Positions 14,415 through 22,324 of a stretch of 23,200 bases of DNA are shown one piece after another. The notes beneath the pieces are model-generated. The model did not search any database. It was not told where the DNA came from and saw only the letters and a program-made list of their open reading frames with translations. The stretch comes from Bacillota bacterium (lineage in GTDB: Bacteria; Bacillota; Clostridia; Lachnospirales; Lachnospiraceae): assembly GCA_023420935.1 (NCBI GenBank), contig JAEZUR010000131.1:1-23200 (forward strand). The letters are read 5' to 3'. A program made the position numbers and the translations under genes. How positions within the stretch are numbered: the first letter of the stretch is position 1; the number at the start of each line of letters is the position of its first letter.

Positions 14415-15911
14415 TTAACGGAAAGCTGCTGCGTTCCATCTTAATTCATTTTTAAAATTTCTAATCGTTGTATCTTTGTCAATTACCACAGTTTCAATTC
14501 CCATAGCAGCGCCCCAATCTTCCATCTGTTCCACAGTTAAGTCATAGGAGAATGCTGTATGATGTGCTCCGCCAGCTAAAATCCACGCTTCTGCTCCAGT
14601 TGCCAAATTAGGTTCTGGTTTCCAGAATGCAGTTGCTACTGGCAGTTTTGGCATAGGAATATCTTGTGGTAAACACTCCACTTCATTGATAATTAAGCGG
14701 AATCGACTTCCCATATCTACTAAGGAAGTTGCCACTCCTCTACCTGGTTTTGATGTAAATACTAAACGAGCTGGATCTTCACGTTTACCCATAGATAAAG
14801 GATTTACTTTAATGCCAATCTTACCATTTGCAATGGTTGGGCATACTTCTAACATATGAGCTTGAAGGATTCCTTCTTTACCAGGAACAAGATTGTAAGT
14901 GTAGTCTTCCATAAATGAAGTACCTTTCGCATTTGGTGTTCCCTCTGCCATTAACTTCATTAAACGAACCATAGCAGCTGTTTTCCAGTCACCTTCGCCA
15001 CCAAATCCATATCCAGCAGCCATCAATCTTTGAATTGCTAGTCCTGGTAACTGTTGTAAACCTGATAACATCTCAAAATTTGTAACGATAGCTTGATAAT
15101 TTTTTTCCTCTAGGAATTTTTTAAACCCAATTTCGATACCAGCCTGAATTGCAACATGTTTCTTAAATTCTTCTGGATCTCTTCCGTCTAATATGATTTC
15201 ATAAGTATCATAATACTCATCAACTAACGCATCCACGTCACCCTTAGACACGGCCTGAACATATTCAGCGATATCAGTGATGTTGTATGCATCGATTTCC
15301 CATCCAAATTTAATGTGGGCTTCTACTTTATCTCCTTCTGTAACAGCAACATTTCGCATATTGTCGCCAACACGTAATACACGAATATGGCTACTTTCCA
15401 TGATACCAATTGCAGTTCTCATCCAATCAGCAATTCTCTTTTGAACCTCGCTGTCATCCCAGAAACCAACAATTACTTTTCTTTCGATTCCCATTCTGCT
15501 TACAATATGTCCATATTCTCTATCTCCATGGGCAGATTGATTAGTATTCATAAAATCCATATCAATGGAATTATATGGAATTTCTTGATTAAACTGAGTG
15601 TGTAAATGAAGTAACGGTTTTCTGAATTCTTGTAATCCTAAAATCCATGACTTTGCTGGTGAAAATGTATGCATCCAAGTAATAACACCTGCACACTCTT
15701 CATCTGCATTTGCATCATTAAATGTCTTACGTATGGATACATTATCAATCAAAGTAGGTTTTAGAACAACTTCAAATGGTAATAAACCAGATTTGTTTAA
15801 GCCTTCTACCATAATTCTTGAATGCTCTGCTACTTCCTTAAGACATTCGTCCCCATAAAGACTTTGAGATCCTGTTGCAAACCAAAATTTGTACTTCTTT
15901 CCATTTAACAT
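14415..15911 (-). CDS. araA: L-arabinose isomerase
   Basis: AraA isomerises L-arabinose to L-ribulose, the first step of the pathway. The protein has 498 residues, as usual for the family, and starts with the typical KYKFWFATGSQSLYGDECL. The metal- and substrate-binding glutamate is visible in GYGFGGEGDWKTAA, the equivalent of Glu333 in E. coli AraA. The segments GVITWMHTFSPAKSWI, LLHLHTQFN and GAHHTAFS contain further conserved histidines. A strong AAGGAGG lies 7 nt before the ATG. It is the first enzyme gene after araR, 59 bp downstream. No good separate promoter was found in that gap, so transcription may come partly from the araR promoter. Confidence 0.97.
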   Translation of the reverse strand: MLNGKKYKFWFATGSQSLYGDECLKEVAEHSRIMVEGLNKSGLLPFEVVLKPTLIDNVSIRKTFNDANADEECAGVITWMHTFSPAKSWILGLQEFRKPLLHLHTQFNQEIPYNSIDMDFMNTNQSAHGDREYGHIVSRMGIERKVIVGFWDDSEVQKRIADWMRTAIGIMESSHIRVLRVGDNMRNVAVTEGDKVEAHIKFGWEIDAYNITDIAEYVQAVSKGDVDALVDEYYDTYEIILDGRDPEEFKKHVAIQAGIEIGFKKFLEEKNYQAIVTNFEMLSGLQQLPGLAIQRLMAAGYGFGGEGDWKTAAMVRLMKLMAEGTPNAKGTSFMEDYTYNLVPGKEGILQAHMLEVCPTIANGKIGIKVNPLSMGKREDPARLVFTSKPGRGVATSLVDMGSRFRLIINEVECLPQDIPMPKLPVATAFWKPEPNLATGAEAWILAGGAHHTAFSYDLTVEQMEDWGAAMGIETVVIDKDTTIRNFKNELRWNAAAFR

Positions 15912-15946
15912 AATATTTCCTCCTTATAATATAAATCATATTTGTA

Positions 15947-15966
15947 ATGAGAAACTTTTTTCTCAT
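15947..15966 (-). other. Short perfect hairpin between araR and araA
   Basis: ATGAGAAA pairs with TTTCTCAT (8 bp, 4-nt loop), starting 4 nt after the araR stop. There is no T-run after it on the minus strand, so it is more likely to affect mRNA processing or stability between araR and araA than to terminate. Confidence 0.4.
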
Positions 15967-15970
15967 ATAC

Positions 15971-17065
15971 TTATCTTTTTATGCAGGATTCACGTATGAC
16001 AAGCTCAGGTTCAATTAATCTCCCTACTTTGCTATCCTGTTCTTCCATTCCATTAATCTTTTCTAGGAGTAATTCTGCAGCCATTTCTCCTAATCTGTTC
16101 TGTGGATGTGCGATGGTTGTTAATTTTATAGCTCCATTTTCTGCAATCAAGGAATTATCATATCCCGTAATAGAAACATCTTTTGGAACTTGTATGTTAT
16201 AGTTAGACAAGACACTCATTACTTCAAATGCAATTTGATCGTTGTAACATACAACTGCATCCATGTTTGATTGATTTTGTATCAGCATTTCAATTGCAGC
16301 TGCAGGTTTTATGTCCCGGTCTTCTGTATGAAACCATATTACGTAATTGGGATCATACAAGATACCCGCTTCTTGCAACGCCTTGCAATAACCTTTATGC
16401 CTTGCATCACCTTGTACATCATCTGCTTTAAACACACCTATAATATGCTTATGCCCCAAATCAATTAAATGTTTTGTAATGAGATAACCACCTTTTATGT
16501 CATCCATTATAATAGTAGGCTTATTTTTCATCTGAGGATAGGAACCTTGAATAAAAACGTAAGGAATACCCATACGATCTAATGTCTCGTATAAATTCAT
16601 ATGTTTACAAAATATTTGGCTTTTACTTGGTTCTATTATCAACCCATCAATGTTTTTTGTTAAAATATCTTCTAAACATTTTGCCTCGTTTTTTCTACTG
16701 TTCCCCGTATTCTTCAAAATAATACTATATCCATTTTCCGTTAGAACCTTATCAATACCTTGTATTACACGTGGAAATATATAGTCCGAAATATATGTAG
16801 TAATTACAGCAATATTTTTTGAACTACTTAAATTTTTCAAACGATACGTGCAATAAGTACCCCTACCATGTTCTGCCGCAATATAACCTTCATTGGTTAA
16901 CATAGATAATGCTTTTCGCACTGTATGTCTACTAATACCATACTGATCAGACAATTCATTCTCAGATGGTAATTTATCACCCGGTTGTATCGTTCCAAAC
17001 AAGATATCATTTTTTAATTGTTCCATTAGTCTATAATACTTAGGTTTACCATTTCCTTTTATCAT
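15971..17065 (-). CDS. araR: Arabinose operon repressor AraR (GntR DNA-binding plus LacI-type sugar-binding domain)
   Basis: This 364-residue regulator has an N-terminal GntR winged helix (about 7-72: YYRLMEQLKNDILFGTIQPG, then LPSENELSDQYGISRHTVRK). It is joined to a periplasmic-binding-protein-like effector domain (about 85-360), as in Bacillus subtilis AraR: IAVITTYISDYIFPRVIQGI, DGLIIEPSKS, DAVVCYNDQIAFEV and VSITGYDNSLIAENG. AraR proteins repress arabinose genes until L-arabinose binds. The genomic place, directly upstream of araABD, supports that role. The ribosome binding site is AGGAGG, 6 nt from the ATG. A putative AraR operator lies within its own promoter (17087-17116), pointing to autoregulation. 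Confidence 0.93.
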   Translation of the reverse strand: MIKGNGKPKYYRLMEQLKNDILFGTIQPGDKLPSENELSDQYGISRHTVRKALSMLTNEGYIAAEHGRGTYCTYRLKNLSSSKNIAVITTYISDYIFPRVIQGIDKVLTENGYSIILKNTGNSRKNEAKCLEDILTKNIDGLIIEPSKSQIFCKHMNLYETLDRMGIPYVFIQGSYPQMKNKPTIIMDDIKGGYLITKHLIDLGHKHIIGVFKADDVQGDARHKGYCKALQEAGILYDPNYVIWFHTEDRDIKPAAAIEMLIQNQSNMDAVVCYNDQIAFEVMSVLSNYNIQVPKDVSITGYDNSLIAENGAIKLTTIAHPQNRLGEMAAELLLEKINGMEEQDSKVGRLIEPELVIRESCIKR

Positions 17066-17086
17066 ATAATGCCTCCTACATGTATA

Positions 17087-17116
17087 ATTATAAAACTTGT
17101 ACGCACATATCTACAA
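17087..17116 (-). promoter_or_regulatory. Promoter of araR (and possibly araABD)
   Basis: On the minus strand TTGTAG (17111-17116), an 18-bp spacer and a perfect TATAAT (17087-17092) lie just upstream of the AGGAGG. The putative AraR operator fills most of the spacer. Confidence 0.65.
17095..17110. promoter_or_regulatory. Putative AraR operator
   Basis: The 16-mer ACTTGTACGCACATAT matches 13 of 16 positions of the Bacillus-type AraR palindrome ATTTGTACGTACAAAT (consensus from memory). It lies between the -35 and -10 boxes of araR, a position expected to block RNA polymerase. Confidence 0.55.
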
Positions 17117-17127
17117 GTTGTTTTTTT

Positions 17128-17160
17128 AATTAAGACTGTTGCCATGCAACAGCCTTAATT
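17128..17160 (-). other. Hairpin between the arylsulfotransferase-like gene and araR
   Basis: AATTAAG-CTGTTGC (17128-17142) pairs with GCAACAG-CTTAATT (17146-17160), 14 pairs with one mismatch and a 3-nt loop. The T-run next to it lies on the wrong side for termination of the leftward gene, so it may be a weak terminator or a regulatory structure just upstream of the araR -35 box. Confidence 0.45.
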
Positions 17161-17191
17161 ATTAATATTTATTAATACCTCACAGTAGCCA

Positions 17192-17235
17192 GGAGTTCAC
17201 AAAGTGAACTCCCAAAGTCTCGGCATAGCCGAGAC
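17192..17235 (-). repeat. 44-bp double-hairpin repeat, copy 1
   Basis: Two perfect hairpins in a row: GGAGTTCAC-AAA-GTGAACTCC (17192-17212) and GTCTCGGC-ATA-GCCGAGAC (17217-17235), joined by CAAA. Its reverse complement matches copy 2 (19074-19117) at 41 of 44 bases. It lies 4 bp past the stop codon of the arylsulfotransferase-like gene. Confidence 0.85.
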
Positions 17236-17239
17236 TATT

Positions 17240-18985
17240 TTATTGGAACCAAAATTCCTTCATATCATATTTATAAACATGGTTAATATCTGATTTCGTA
17301 TTACCTTTATATTGCTTGATTAGTTTTCCACTTACATCATATTCTCCATAAATTGCAGCTTTTCCTGAATTTATTATGTGATTCCCTTGGTATTTTAATA
17401 CGCTACCAAGTGTGGAGGAATATGGCACTTGTATATCTTTAATCAACTCATAGGATCCGGCAGTTTCATCAATAAGATATTTATAGAACATCGAATGATC
17501 TGCCGTATGATTTTTCGTGCCTATCCCCGCAAACTTTTTCCAATCATATTTTGGTCTAGTTGGTGAACTGCCATAGTTATTGTTAAAAAGGTAAATATAA
17601 TACTGCCCCTCTGGTAATGTTGTATCCATTTCAAACTGAACGCTAGTTTGACCAAATTGGGCGTTGTAACCTTCATTCTCATCTATAACAACCTTTTCAA
17701 GCACCTTATCCTTATAATTTGTTCCTTTCCAGATAGATTGCTCTGCGATTATATATGCTACTTCTGGTTTCTCACTGTTGATTTGATTGATTCGAAATAC
17801 GGAAGATAACTCACTTGAGCTTAATAATATATCATTGGTTCCTGCTATCGCAATTGAATTCAATCCAACCCAATTTAATGATTTACTTCCTTTTGGTTTT
17901 TTTGCTTTTTTCTTTATCTGTGGAAGAAGTGTTTCCATATCAATAATTTTTTTGACTTTTCCAGTTTTCATATCAACCGAAAGCACTAAATCTTCCACTG
18001 ATTTAGATTGTTTGGAAGGATCTGTTGCCAATACTAACAAGTGTCCAAAACCATCATAAACAAAATCATGGTGCTTTCTATACTTACCTAAATCATATAT
18101 TTTTGTAACTTGTCCTAATGGAGTAACCTCAGCCAACTTATTTACACCATAATCATATATCATTTTTCCTTCTATCAATTCAATGGAATCCGATTGATCA
18201 TTGGTCAAAGGTATGATTCCTCGTAACACACCAGAGTTGTCATACAAATAACTAGTGCACTCCTTCTGTTTACTTGAATTATTCAAACCAAGTACATAAA
18301 ACAGTCCATTGGATAACTGAGTTTTACTATTTCCAGTGGTAGTTGCCAATTTTATAGGCGCTTTTGTAGAAATATCAGCTAAATCAATCTTATAAGTCAC
18401 CTTATTCAAAAGCTGGTTTCGTTCATTATATAATTTTAAAACAATGTAATTTTCCATATCAGGTATTAATCCAACTAATTGATACTCATGCTTTCTCGTC
18501 AGATTACCACTTTCCCCGTTATATAACGTTCTTGTAAAGTCTGGTATCGCCGCATCTTTAACAGATATCGTATACTTTAGATAGGTTGGTTCTGAATTCT
18601 TAAAATAAACATACATAGATAACGCATTGGTACCAAATGGGTTGTATGCCCATAACGGACTGGAGAACGTGTAATCACGTTTCCTTTTAAGCTTATCTAG
18701 TTTGTCTTTCACTTGTTCTGATTTACTCACGTTATAAATTGCTTGATTATTCTGAAAGGAAAAAGTTTCGACATTCTGATTCGCACCAGTCCGATATAAA
18801 ACAATACTATCATTGTCATTAACACTTTCTTTTTTATCAGTTACTACGTCCATTTCCTCTTGTTGCTTTACCATTTCAATATCTTCTTGCGTTGTTTGAC
18901 TCTTAGACAGCATAAAGACTGCTGTTCCCATAACAGCTAGCATTATAATACTTGTAATTAGAGCAACAGTTAGGTACTTTTTCAT
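17240..18985 (-). CDS. Arylsulfotransferase-like surface protein, probably catalytically inactive
   Basis: The 581-residue protein has an N-terminal signal anchor (about 5-27), a low-complexity linker, an N-terminal beta domain (about 55-205), and a beta-propeller-like region resembling the PF05935 arylsulfotransferases (about 215-580). KHHDFVYDGFGHLLVLA (304-320) matches the first conserved histidine region. However, the position of the second catalytic His (usually WxHxNS) reads NWVGLNS (371-377, Gly), the conserved SSR reads SSS (389-391), and the sulfuryl-accepting His in GQH reads GQT (Thr447). Family positions are recalled from E. coli AssT. So the fold is likely kept and the activity lost; it may be a surface binding protein. 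The gene is monocistronic, with ribosome binding site GGAGAG, and is flanked by inverted double-hairpin repeats. Confidence 0.7.
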   Translation of the reverse strand: MKKYLTVALITSIIMLAVMGTAVFMLSKSQTTQEDIEMVKQQEEMDVVTDKKESVNDNDSIVLYRTGANQNVETFSFQNNQAIYNVSKSEQVKDKLDKLKRKRDYTFSSPLWAYNPFGTNALSMYVYFKNSEPTYLKYTISVKDAAIPDFTRTLYNGESGNLTRKHEYQLVGLIPDMENYIVLKLYNERNQLLNKVTYKIDLADISTKAPIKLATTTGNSKTQLSNGLFYVLGLNNSSKQKECTSYLYDNSGVLRGIIPLTNDQSDSIELIEGKMIYDYGVNKLAEVTPLGQVTKIYDLGKYRKHHDFVYDGFGHLLVLATDPSKQSKSVEDLVLSVDMKTGKVKKIIDMETLLPQIKKKAKKPKGSKSLNWVGLNSIAIAGTNDILLSSSELSSVFRINQINSEKPEVAYIIAEQSIWKGTNYKDKVLEKVVIDENEGYNAQFGQTSVQFEMDTTLPEGQYYIYLFNNNYGSSPTRPKYDWKKFAGIGTKNHTADHSMFYKYLIDETAGSYELIKDIQVPYSSTLGSVLKYQGNHIINSGKAAIYGEYDVSGKLIKQYKGNTKSDINHVYKYDMKEFWFQ

Positions 18986-19037
18986 GAATTATTCTCTCCG
19001 GTCTCTTCTTATGTTTTAATATCTTTCTTATAATAAT

Positions 19038-19066
19038 AATTTAATACATTAGGATAGAAAATGCAA
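19038..19066 (-). promoter_or_regulatory. Candidate promoter of the arylsulfotransferase-like gene
   Basis: On the minus strand TTGCAT (19061-19066), a 17-bp spacer and TAAATT (19038-19043) lie about 55 bp upstream of the start codon. The -10 box is weak. Confidence 0.35.
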
Positions 19067-19073
19067 CTATATT

Positions 19074-19117
19074 GTCTCGGCTATGCCGAGACGTTGGGAG
19101 TTCACTCCGTGAACTCC
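19074..19117 (+). repeat. 44-bp double-hairpin repeat, copy 2 (inverted relative to copy 1)
   Basis: GTCTCGGC-TAT-GCCGAGAC (19074-19092), GTTG, then GGAGTTCAC-TCC-GTGAACTCC (19097-19117). The three differences from inverted copy 1 all lie in the linker or hairpin loop, so every stem base is conserved. Confidence 0.85.
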
Positions 19118-19132
19118 TGACATGATAAACAA

Positions 19133-19165
19133 ATCTCGTGCTATGCCGAGATGTTGAATGTTCAC
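19133..19165 (+). repeat. Degenerate third copy of the double-hairpin repeat
   Basis: Starting exactly 60 bp after the matching point in copy 2, it reads ATCTCGTGC-TAT-GCCGAGAT-GTTG-AATGTTCAC and then runs into the T-tract of the gdhA terminator. The first hairpin keeps most of its pairing; the second has lost its right arm. Confidence 0.65.
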
Positions 19166-19210
19166 AAAAAAAGTTCAGGAAATATACGGACTGTATATTT
19201 CACTGAACTT
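19165..19210 (-). terminator. Rho-independent terminator of gdhA
   Basis: AAGTTCAG (19171-19178) pairs with CTGAACTT (19203-19210), and AATATAC with GTATATT inside, separated by a small internal loop. On the minus strand the hairpin ends in a run of seven T. It lies about 45 bp past the gdhA stop. Confidence 0.8.
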
Positions 19211-19254
19211 TCTAATTACATTTTTATGTTTTAAAACTACTGTTATTACTTTGT

Positions 19255-20589
19255 TTAGATTACACCTTGTGCAATCATAGCGTTTGCTACTTTTTCAAAA
19301 CCTGCAATATTAGCTCCCACTACGTAATTACCTTTTTTACCATAACGTGTTGATGCGTCATCCATGCTATGGAAAATATTAACCATGATTCCTTTTAATT
19401 TTGCATCAACTTCTTCAAATGTCCAGCTTAATCTTTCACTGTTCTGTGACATTTCAAGACCAGACGTAGCAACACCACCTGCATTCGCTGCTTTACCTGG
19501 TGCAAATAAAACACCATGTTCAATTAAGTACTCAGTTGCATCTAAAGTTGTAGGCATATTTGCGCCTTCTGCAACTGCAAAACATCCATTTGCTACTAAT
19601 GCTTTCGCATCATCAAGAAGTAATTCATTCTGTGTTGCGCATGGAAGTGCAATATCACATTTCACTGTCCAAACACCACGTCCTTCATGATATTCAGAAT
19701 TTGGTCTATAATTTTTGTATTCTGTTAATCTAGCACGTTTTACTTCTTTAATCTCTTGTAATACTGCTACATCAATTCCGTCCGGATCATAAACCCATCC
19801 ATTGGAATCACTTACTGTTACAACGTTAGCACCTAATTCTTGTGCTTTTTGAGTTGCATAAATAGCCACATTTCCTGAACCTGAAATAGCAACCGTTTTA
19901 CCTTTGATATCTTTACCATTACATTTTAACATCTCGTCTGTTAAATACAATAAGCCGTATCCAGTCGCTTCTGTTCTGGCTAAAGAACCACCATAAGATA
20001 AACCTTTACCTGTAAGAACACCTTCGTATACGCTCTTAATCTTTTTATACTGGCCAAACATATAACCTATTTCTCTTGCGCCGGTTCCAATATCTCCTGC
20101 TGGTACGTCGGTGTCAGCACCAATATATTTGCATAATTCAGTCATAAAGCTTTGGCAGAATGCCATTACTTCTCTGTCTGATTTACCTTTTGGATCAAAA
20201 TCAGAACCACCTTTACCACCACCCATTGGTAGGCTAGTAAGTGAATTCTTAAAAATCTGTTCAAAACCTAAGAATTTAATGATTCCTAGATTAACAGATG
20301 GATGTAAACGCAAACCACCCTTATATGGTCCAATGCTATTGTTGAATTGTACACGGTAACCTGTGTTAACCTGTACTTGTCCCTTATCATCTACCCAAGG
20401 AACTCTGAATTTAAATTGTCTGTCTGGTTCTACAATTCTCTCCAGTAATGCTTCTTTTCTGTAAAGTGCTTCATTCGCATCAATAACTGGTCTAAGAGAT
20501 TCTAAAACCTCTTTTACTGCTTGGTGAAATTCTGGCTCTGCAGGATTTTTCTTCACCACTAATTCGATGACTTCATCAACGTAACCCAT
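19255..20589 (-). CDS. gdhA: Glutamate dehydrogenase (hexameric, clostridial type)
   Basis: GdhA catalyses reversible reductive amination of 2-oxoglutarate with ammonium to glutamate. The 444-residue protein has the size of the hexameric family. Active-site residues are visible at Lys90 (GPYKGGLR), Lys126 (PMGGGKGGSDFDPKGKSD) and Asp166 (DVPAGDIGTG), matching those of Clostridium symbiosum enzyme within one residue. The coenzyme domain shows ISGSGNVAIYATQKAQELGA and VVTVSDSNGWVYD. Whether it uses NAD or NADP was not decided; NADP is likelier for an assimilatory enzyme. The ribosome binding site is AAAGGAG. The gene stands alone, with a long leader carrying terminator-like hairpins (20621-20800) and a strong terminator behind. 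Confidence 0.96.
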   Translation of the reverse strand: MGYVDEVIELVVKKNPAEPEFHQAVKEVLESLRPVIDANEALYRKEALLERIVEPDRQFKFRVPWVDDKGQVQVNTGYRVQFNNSIGPYKGGLRLHPSVNLGIIKFLGFEQIFKNSLTSLPMGGGKGGSDFDPKGKSDREVMAFCQSFMTELCKYIGADTDVPAGDIGTGAREIGYMFGQYKKIKSVYEGVLTGKGLSYGGSLARTEATGYGLLYLTDEMLKCNGKDIKGKTVAISGSGNVAIYATQKAQELGANVVTVSDSNGWVYDPDGIDVAVLQEIKEVKRARLTEYKNYRPNSEYHEGRGVWTVKCDIALPCATQNELLLDDAKALVANGCFAVAEGANMPTTLDATEYLIEHGVLFAPGKAANAGGVATSGLEMSQNSERLSWTFEEVDAKLKGIMVNIFHSMDDASTRYGKKGNYVVGANIAGFEKVANAMIAQGVI

Positions 20590-20620
20590 AATCTAATCTC
20601 CTTTAATCTAATTTTGCACG

Positions 20621-20685
20621 AAAAAAAGCCTCAACTTTATACACCAGAAATGTATATTCTTAAAAAACGAATACACAAATAAGGC
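20621..20685 (-). terminator. Terminator-like structure just upstream of the gdhA ribosome binding site
   Basis: On the minus strand GCCTTA (20680-20685) pairs with TGAGGC (20628-20633). Inside it, GTGTATTC (20669-20676) pairs with GAATATAC (20652-20659); both use one G-U pair. A run of seven T (20621-20627) follows at once. It sits in the 5' leader of gdhA, about 30 nt before the start codon, so it suggests transcription attenuation. Confidence 0.55.
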
Positions 20686-20768
20686 AGTATGGAAATGTCT
20701 CAAAAATTACAAACAATGATCTGAAAGTAATTTTTTTACATAACCACGCTACCCCCCTTTTTTGCAAT

Positions 20769-20800
20769 AAAAAAGTGCGTACGCGAAAAAATGCGCACAC
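20769..20800 (-). terminator. Second terminator-like hairpin in the gdhA leader
   Basis: On the minus strand GTGCG (20794-20798) pairs with CGCAC (20775-20779), extendable with wobble and mismatched pairs, followed directly by TTTTTT. The stem is short but GC-rich in a very AT-rich context. Confidence 0.4.
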
Positions 20801-20854
20801 ACAATAGTCTGCAAAAATTGGTGTAAAGTGACGCCTTTGTCCTTTGCAAGAATT

Positions 20855-20883
20855 ATTATATACCCCAATTTTAGTAAATGCAA
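20855..20883 (-). promoter_or_regulatory. Promoter of gdhA
   Basis: On the minus strand TTGCAT (20878-20883), a 17-bp spacer and a perfect TATAAT (20855-20860). It would start transcription near 20848, giving a leader of about 260 nt before gdhA. The rest of 20590-20963 holds the leader structures and the divergent promoter; no convincing gene is seen in it. Confidence 0.7.
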
Positions 20884-20921
20884 TACTTTTCATAATTAAT
20901 AATGCAAATTTTTTCTATTTG

Positions 20922-20930
20922 TGATATACT
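20922..20930 (+). promoter_or_regulatory. Extended -10 promoter of the glycerol-1-phosphate dehydrogenase gene
   Basis: TGATATACT is an extended -10 element (TG, one base, TATACT) 33 bp upstream of the start codon. No clear -35 box is present, as is usual for this promoter type. Confidence 0.5.
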
Positions 20931-20963
20931 GTCATAAGAAAATTTTTTAAGAAAGGAAAAATT

Positions 20964-22322
20964 ATGATTGACCCAGACACATATACGATAGAAGACTATT
21001 TAAATCAAGACTTCTTATGTTCTTGTGAAAAAACGCATAGTGTTTCAGTTAAAAAAATTGTAATTGAAGAGAACGCACTTTCTAAGTTAGCTGATATCAT
21101 TACATCCTTTGGATATAAAAAAGCGTTCTTTCTATATGATCAGACTACTTATCCAATTGCTGGTCAAACAATAGAACAAATTATGTCAAAACATAAGCTG
21201 TTCTACTCATCTTATATATTGCCAGACAAAGAACCAATTGCAGATGAAAAAACTCTGGCCGATGTTCTAATACATTTTGATAACACCTGCGATTTTATGA
21301 TTGCAGTGGGAAGCGGCACCTTAAACGATACCTGTCGTTTTATCAGTTACCAGATGAACTTGGATTATTCTATCATAGCAACCGCTCCATCTATGGATGG
21401 TTTTGCATCAAATGTCGCTCCACTCATAACCAATAATATGAAAGTTACTTATACCGCACAGGTACCAGTATTTATACTTGGAGATTTAAATATTTTAAAA
21501 GAAGCTCCCCTTTCCATGATTGCAGCTGGTGTTGGAGACATTCTTGGAAAATACACCTGTTTATGCGACTGGCAGATGGCACATATCATTAATGACGAGT
21601 ACCATTGCCAAACTTTAGTGTCTATTGTTAGTAAATCAATACGATCCATTGTAGAAAATATTGATCAGATAGAAAAACGAGATCCTAAGGTGATCAGACA
21701 TATTATGGAAGGTCTTATATTATCAGGAATCGCTATGAGTTTTGCAGGTAATTCAAGACCAGCATCTGGAAGTGAACACCATATATCTCATTACTGGGAG
21801 ATGATGTTTCTTTTTGAGAATAAGAAAGCAATTTTACATGGTACAAAGGTAGGAATCGGAACCGTCGCGGTTCTAAAAGCTTATGAATTGTTATTGAATA
21901 AAACCATTGATTTTAATAAAGCACGTGAAGCTATATCTTCTTTTTCCCAGACTGATTGGGAGAATAAAATGAAACGTTGCTATGGTAAAGCTTGGAAAGA
22001 TGTAGTATTATTAGAGAAAGAAACAGGAAAGAATCAACCTGCATCCGTTATAGAGCGACTTAATAAGATGGAACATTCCTTTGACCTTATTAAAACAGCT
22101 GCGAATGAATTACCAACTGCTGATTCGATCGTATCTATGTTGAGAAAACTTCATGCTCCTATAAAGCCATCTGATGTTGGCATTGAGGACAACGTTTTCT
22201 TAGATAGTTTTAATGTTGCGAAGGAACTTCGTAATAGATATGGATTATTACAAATGTTATTTGATCTAGGTATATCCGAAGAGATAGGTATAGATGTACT
22301 AGATTATTTTAGGAGGATTTAA
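20964..22322 (+). CDS. egsA: sn-glycerol-1-phosphate dehydrogenase (EgsA/AraM family)
   Basis: The 452-residue protein belongs to the iron-alcohol-dehydrogenase-like G1PDH family. This family reduces dihydroxyacetone phosphate to sn-glycerol 1-phosphate, the precursor of archaeal-type lipids; the bacterial member is B. subtilis AraM. Visible are AVGSGTLNDTCRF (nucleotide binding, about 114-126), ATAPSMDGFASNVAP, AAGVGDILGKYTCLCDW with the metal-binding Asp, and SRPASGSEHHISHYWEM with metal-binding His residues. Start: AAGAAAGGA 6 nt before ATG. In B. subtilis the gene is part of the ara operon; here it is divergent from and 4 kb away from araR. The next gene starts 2 nt after the stop, so the two are cotranscribed. 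The exact substrate is inferred from the family. Confidence 0.85.
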   Translation: MIDPDTYTIEDYLNQDFLCSCEKTHSVSVKKIVIEENALSKLADIITSFGYKKAFFLYDQTTYPIAGQTIEQIMSKHKLFYSSYILPDKEPIADEKTLADVLIHFDNTCDFMIAVGSGTLNDTCRFISYQMNLDYSIIATAPSMDGFASNVAPLITNNMKVTYTAQVPVFILGDLNILKEAPLSMIAAGVGDILGKYTCLCDWQMAHIINDEYHCQTLVSIVSKSIRSIVENIDQIEKRDPKVIRHIMEGLILSGIAMSFAGNSRPASGSEHHISHYWEMMFLFENKKAILHGTKVGIGTVAVLKAYELLLNKTIDFNKAREAISSFSQTDWENKMKRCYGKAWKDVVLLEKETGKNQPASVIERLNKMEHSFDLIKTAANELPTADSIVSMLRKLHAPIKPSDVGIEDNVFLDSFNVAKELRNRYGLLQMLFDLGISEEIGIDVLDYFRRI

Positions 22323-22324
22323 TC

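Noticed and set aside
20744..20757. T-box-like sequence (GGGGGGTAGCGTGG on the minus strand) in the gdhA leader
   Set aside because: It only partly matches the T-box consensus, lies too far from the next terminator, and glutamate dehydrogenase is not a usual T-box target.
20660..20893. 77-codon open frame on the minus strand upstream of gdhA
   Set aside because: It overlaps the gdhA promoter and leader hairpins, has no convincing ribosome binding site, and encodes a Cys/Phe-rich sequence unlike a natural protein.
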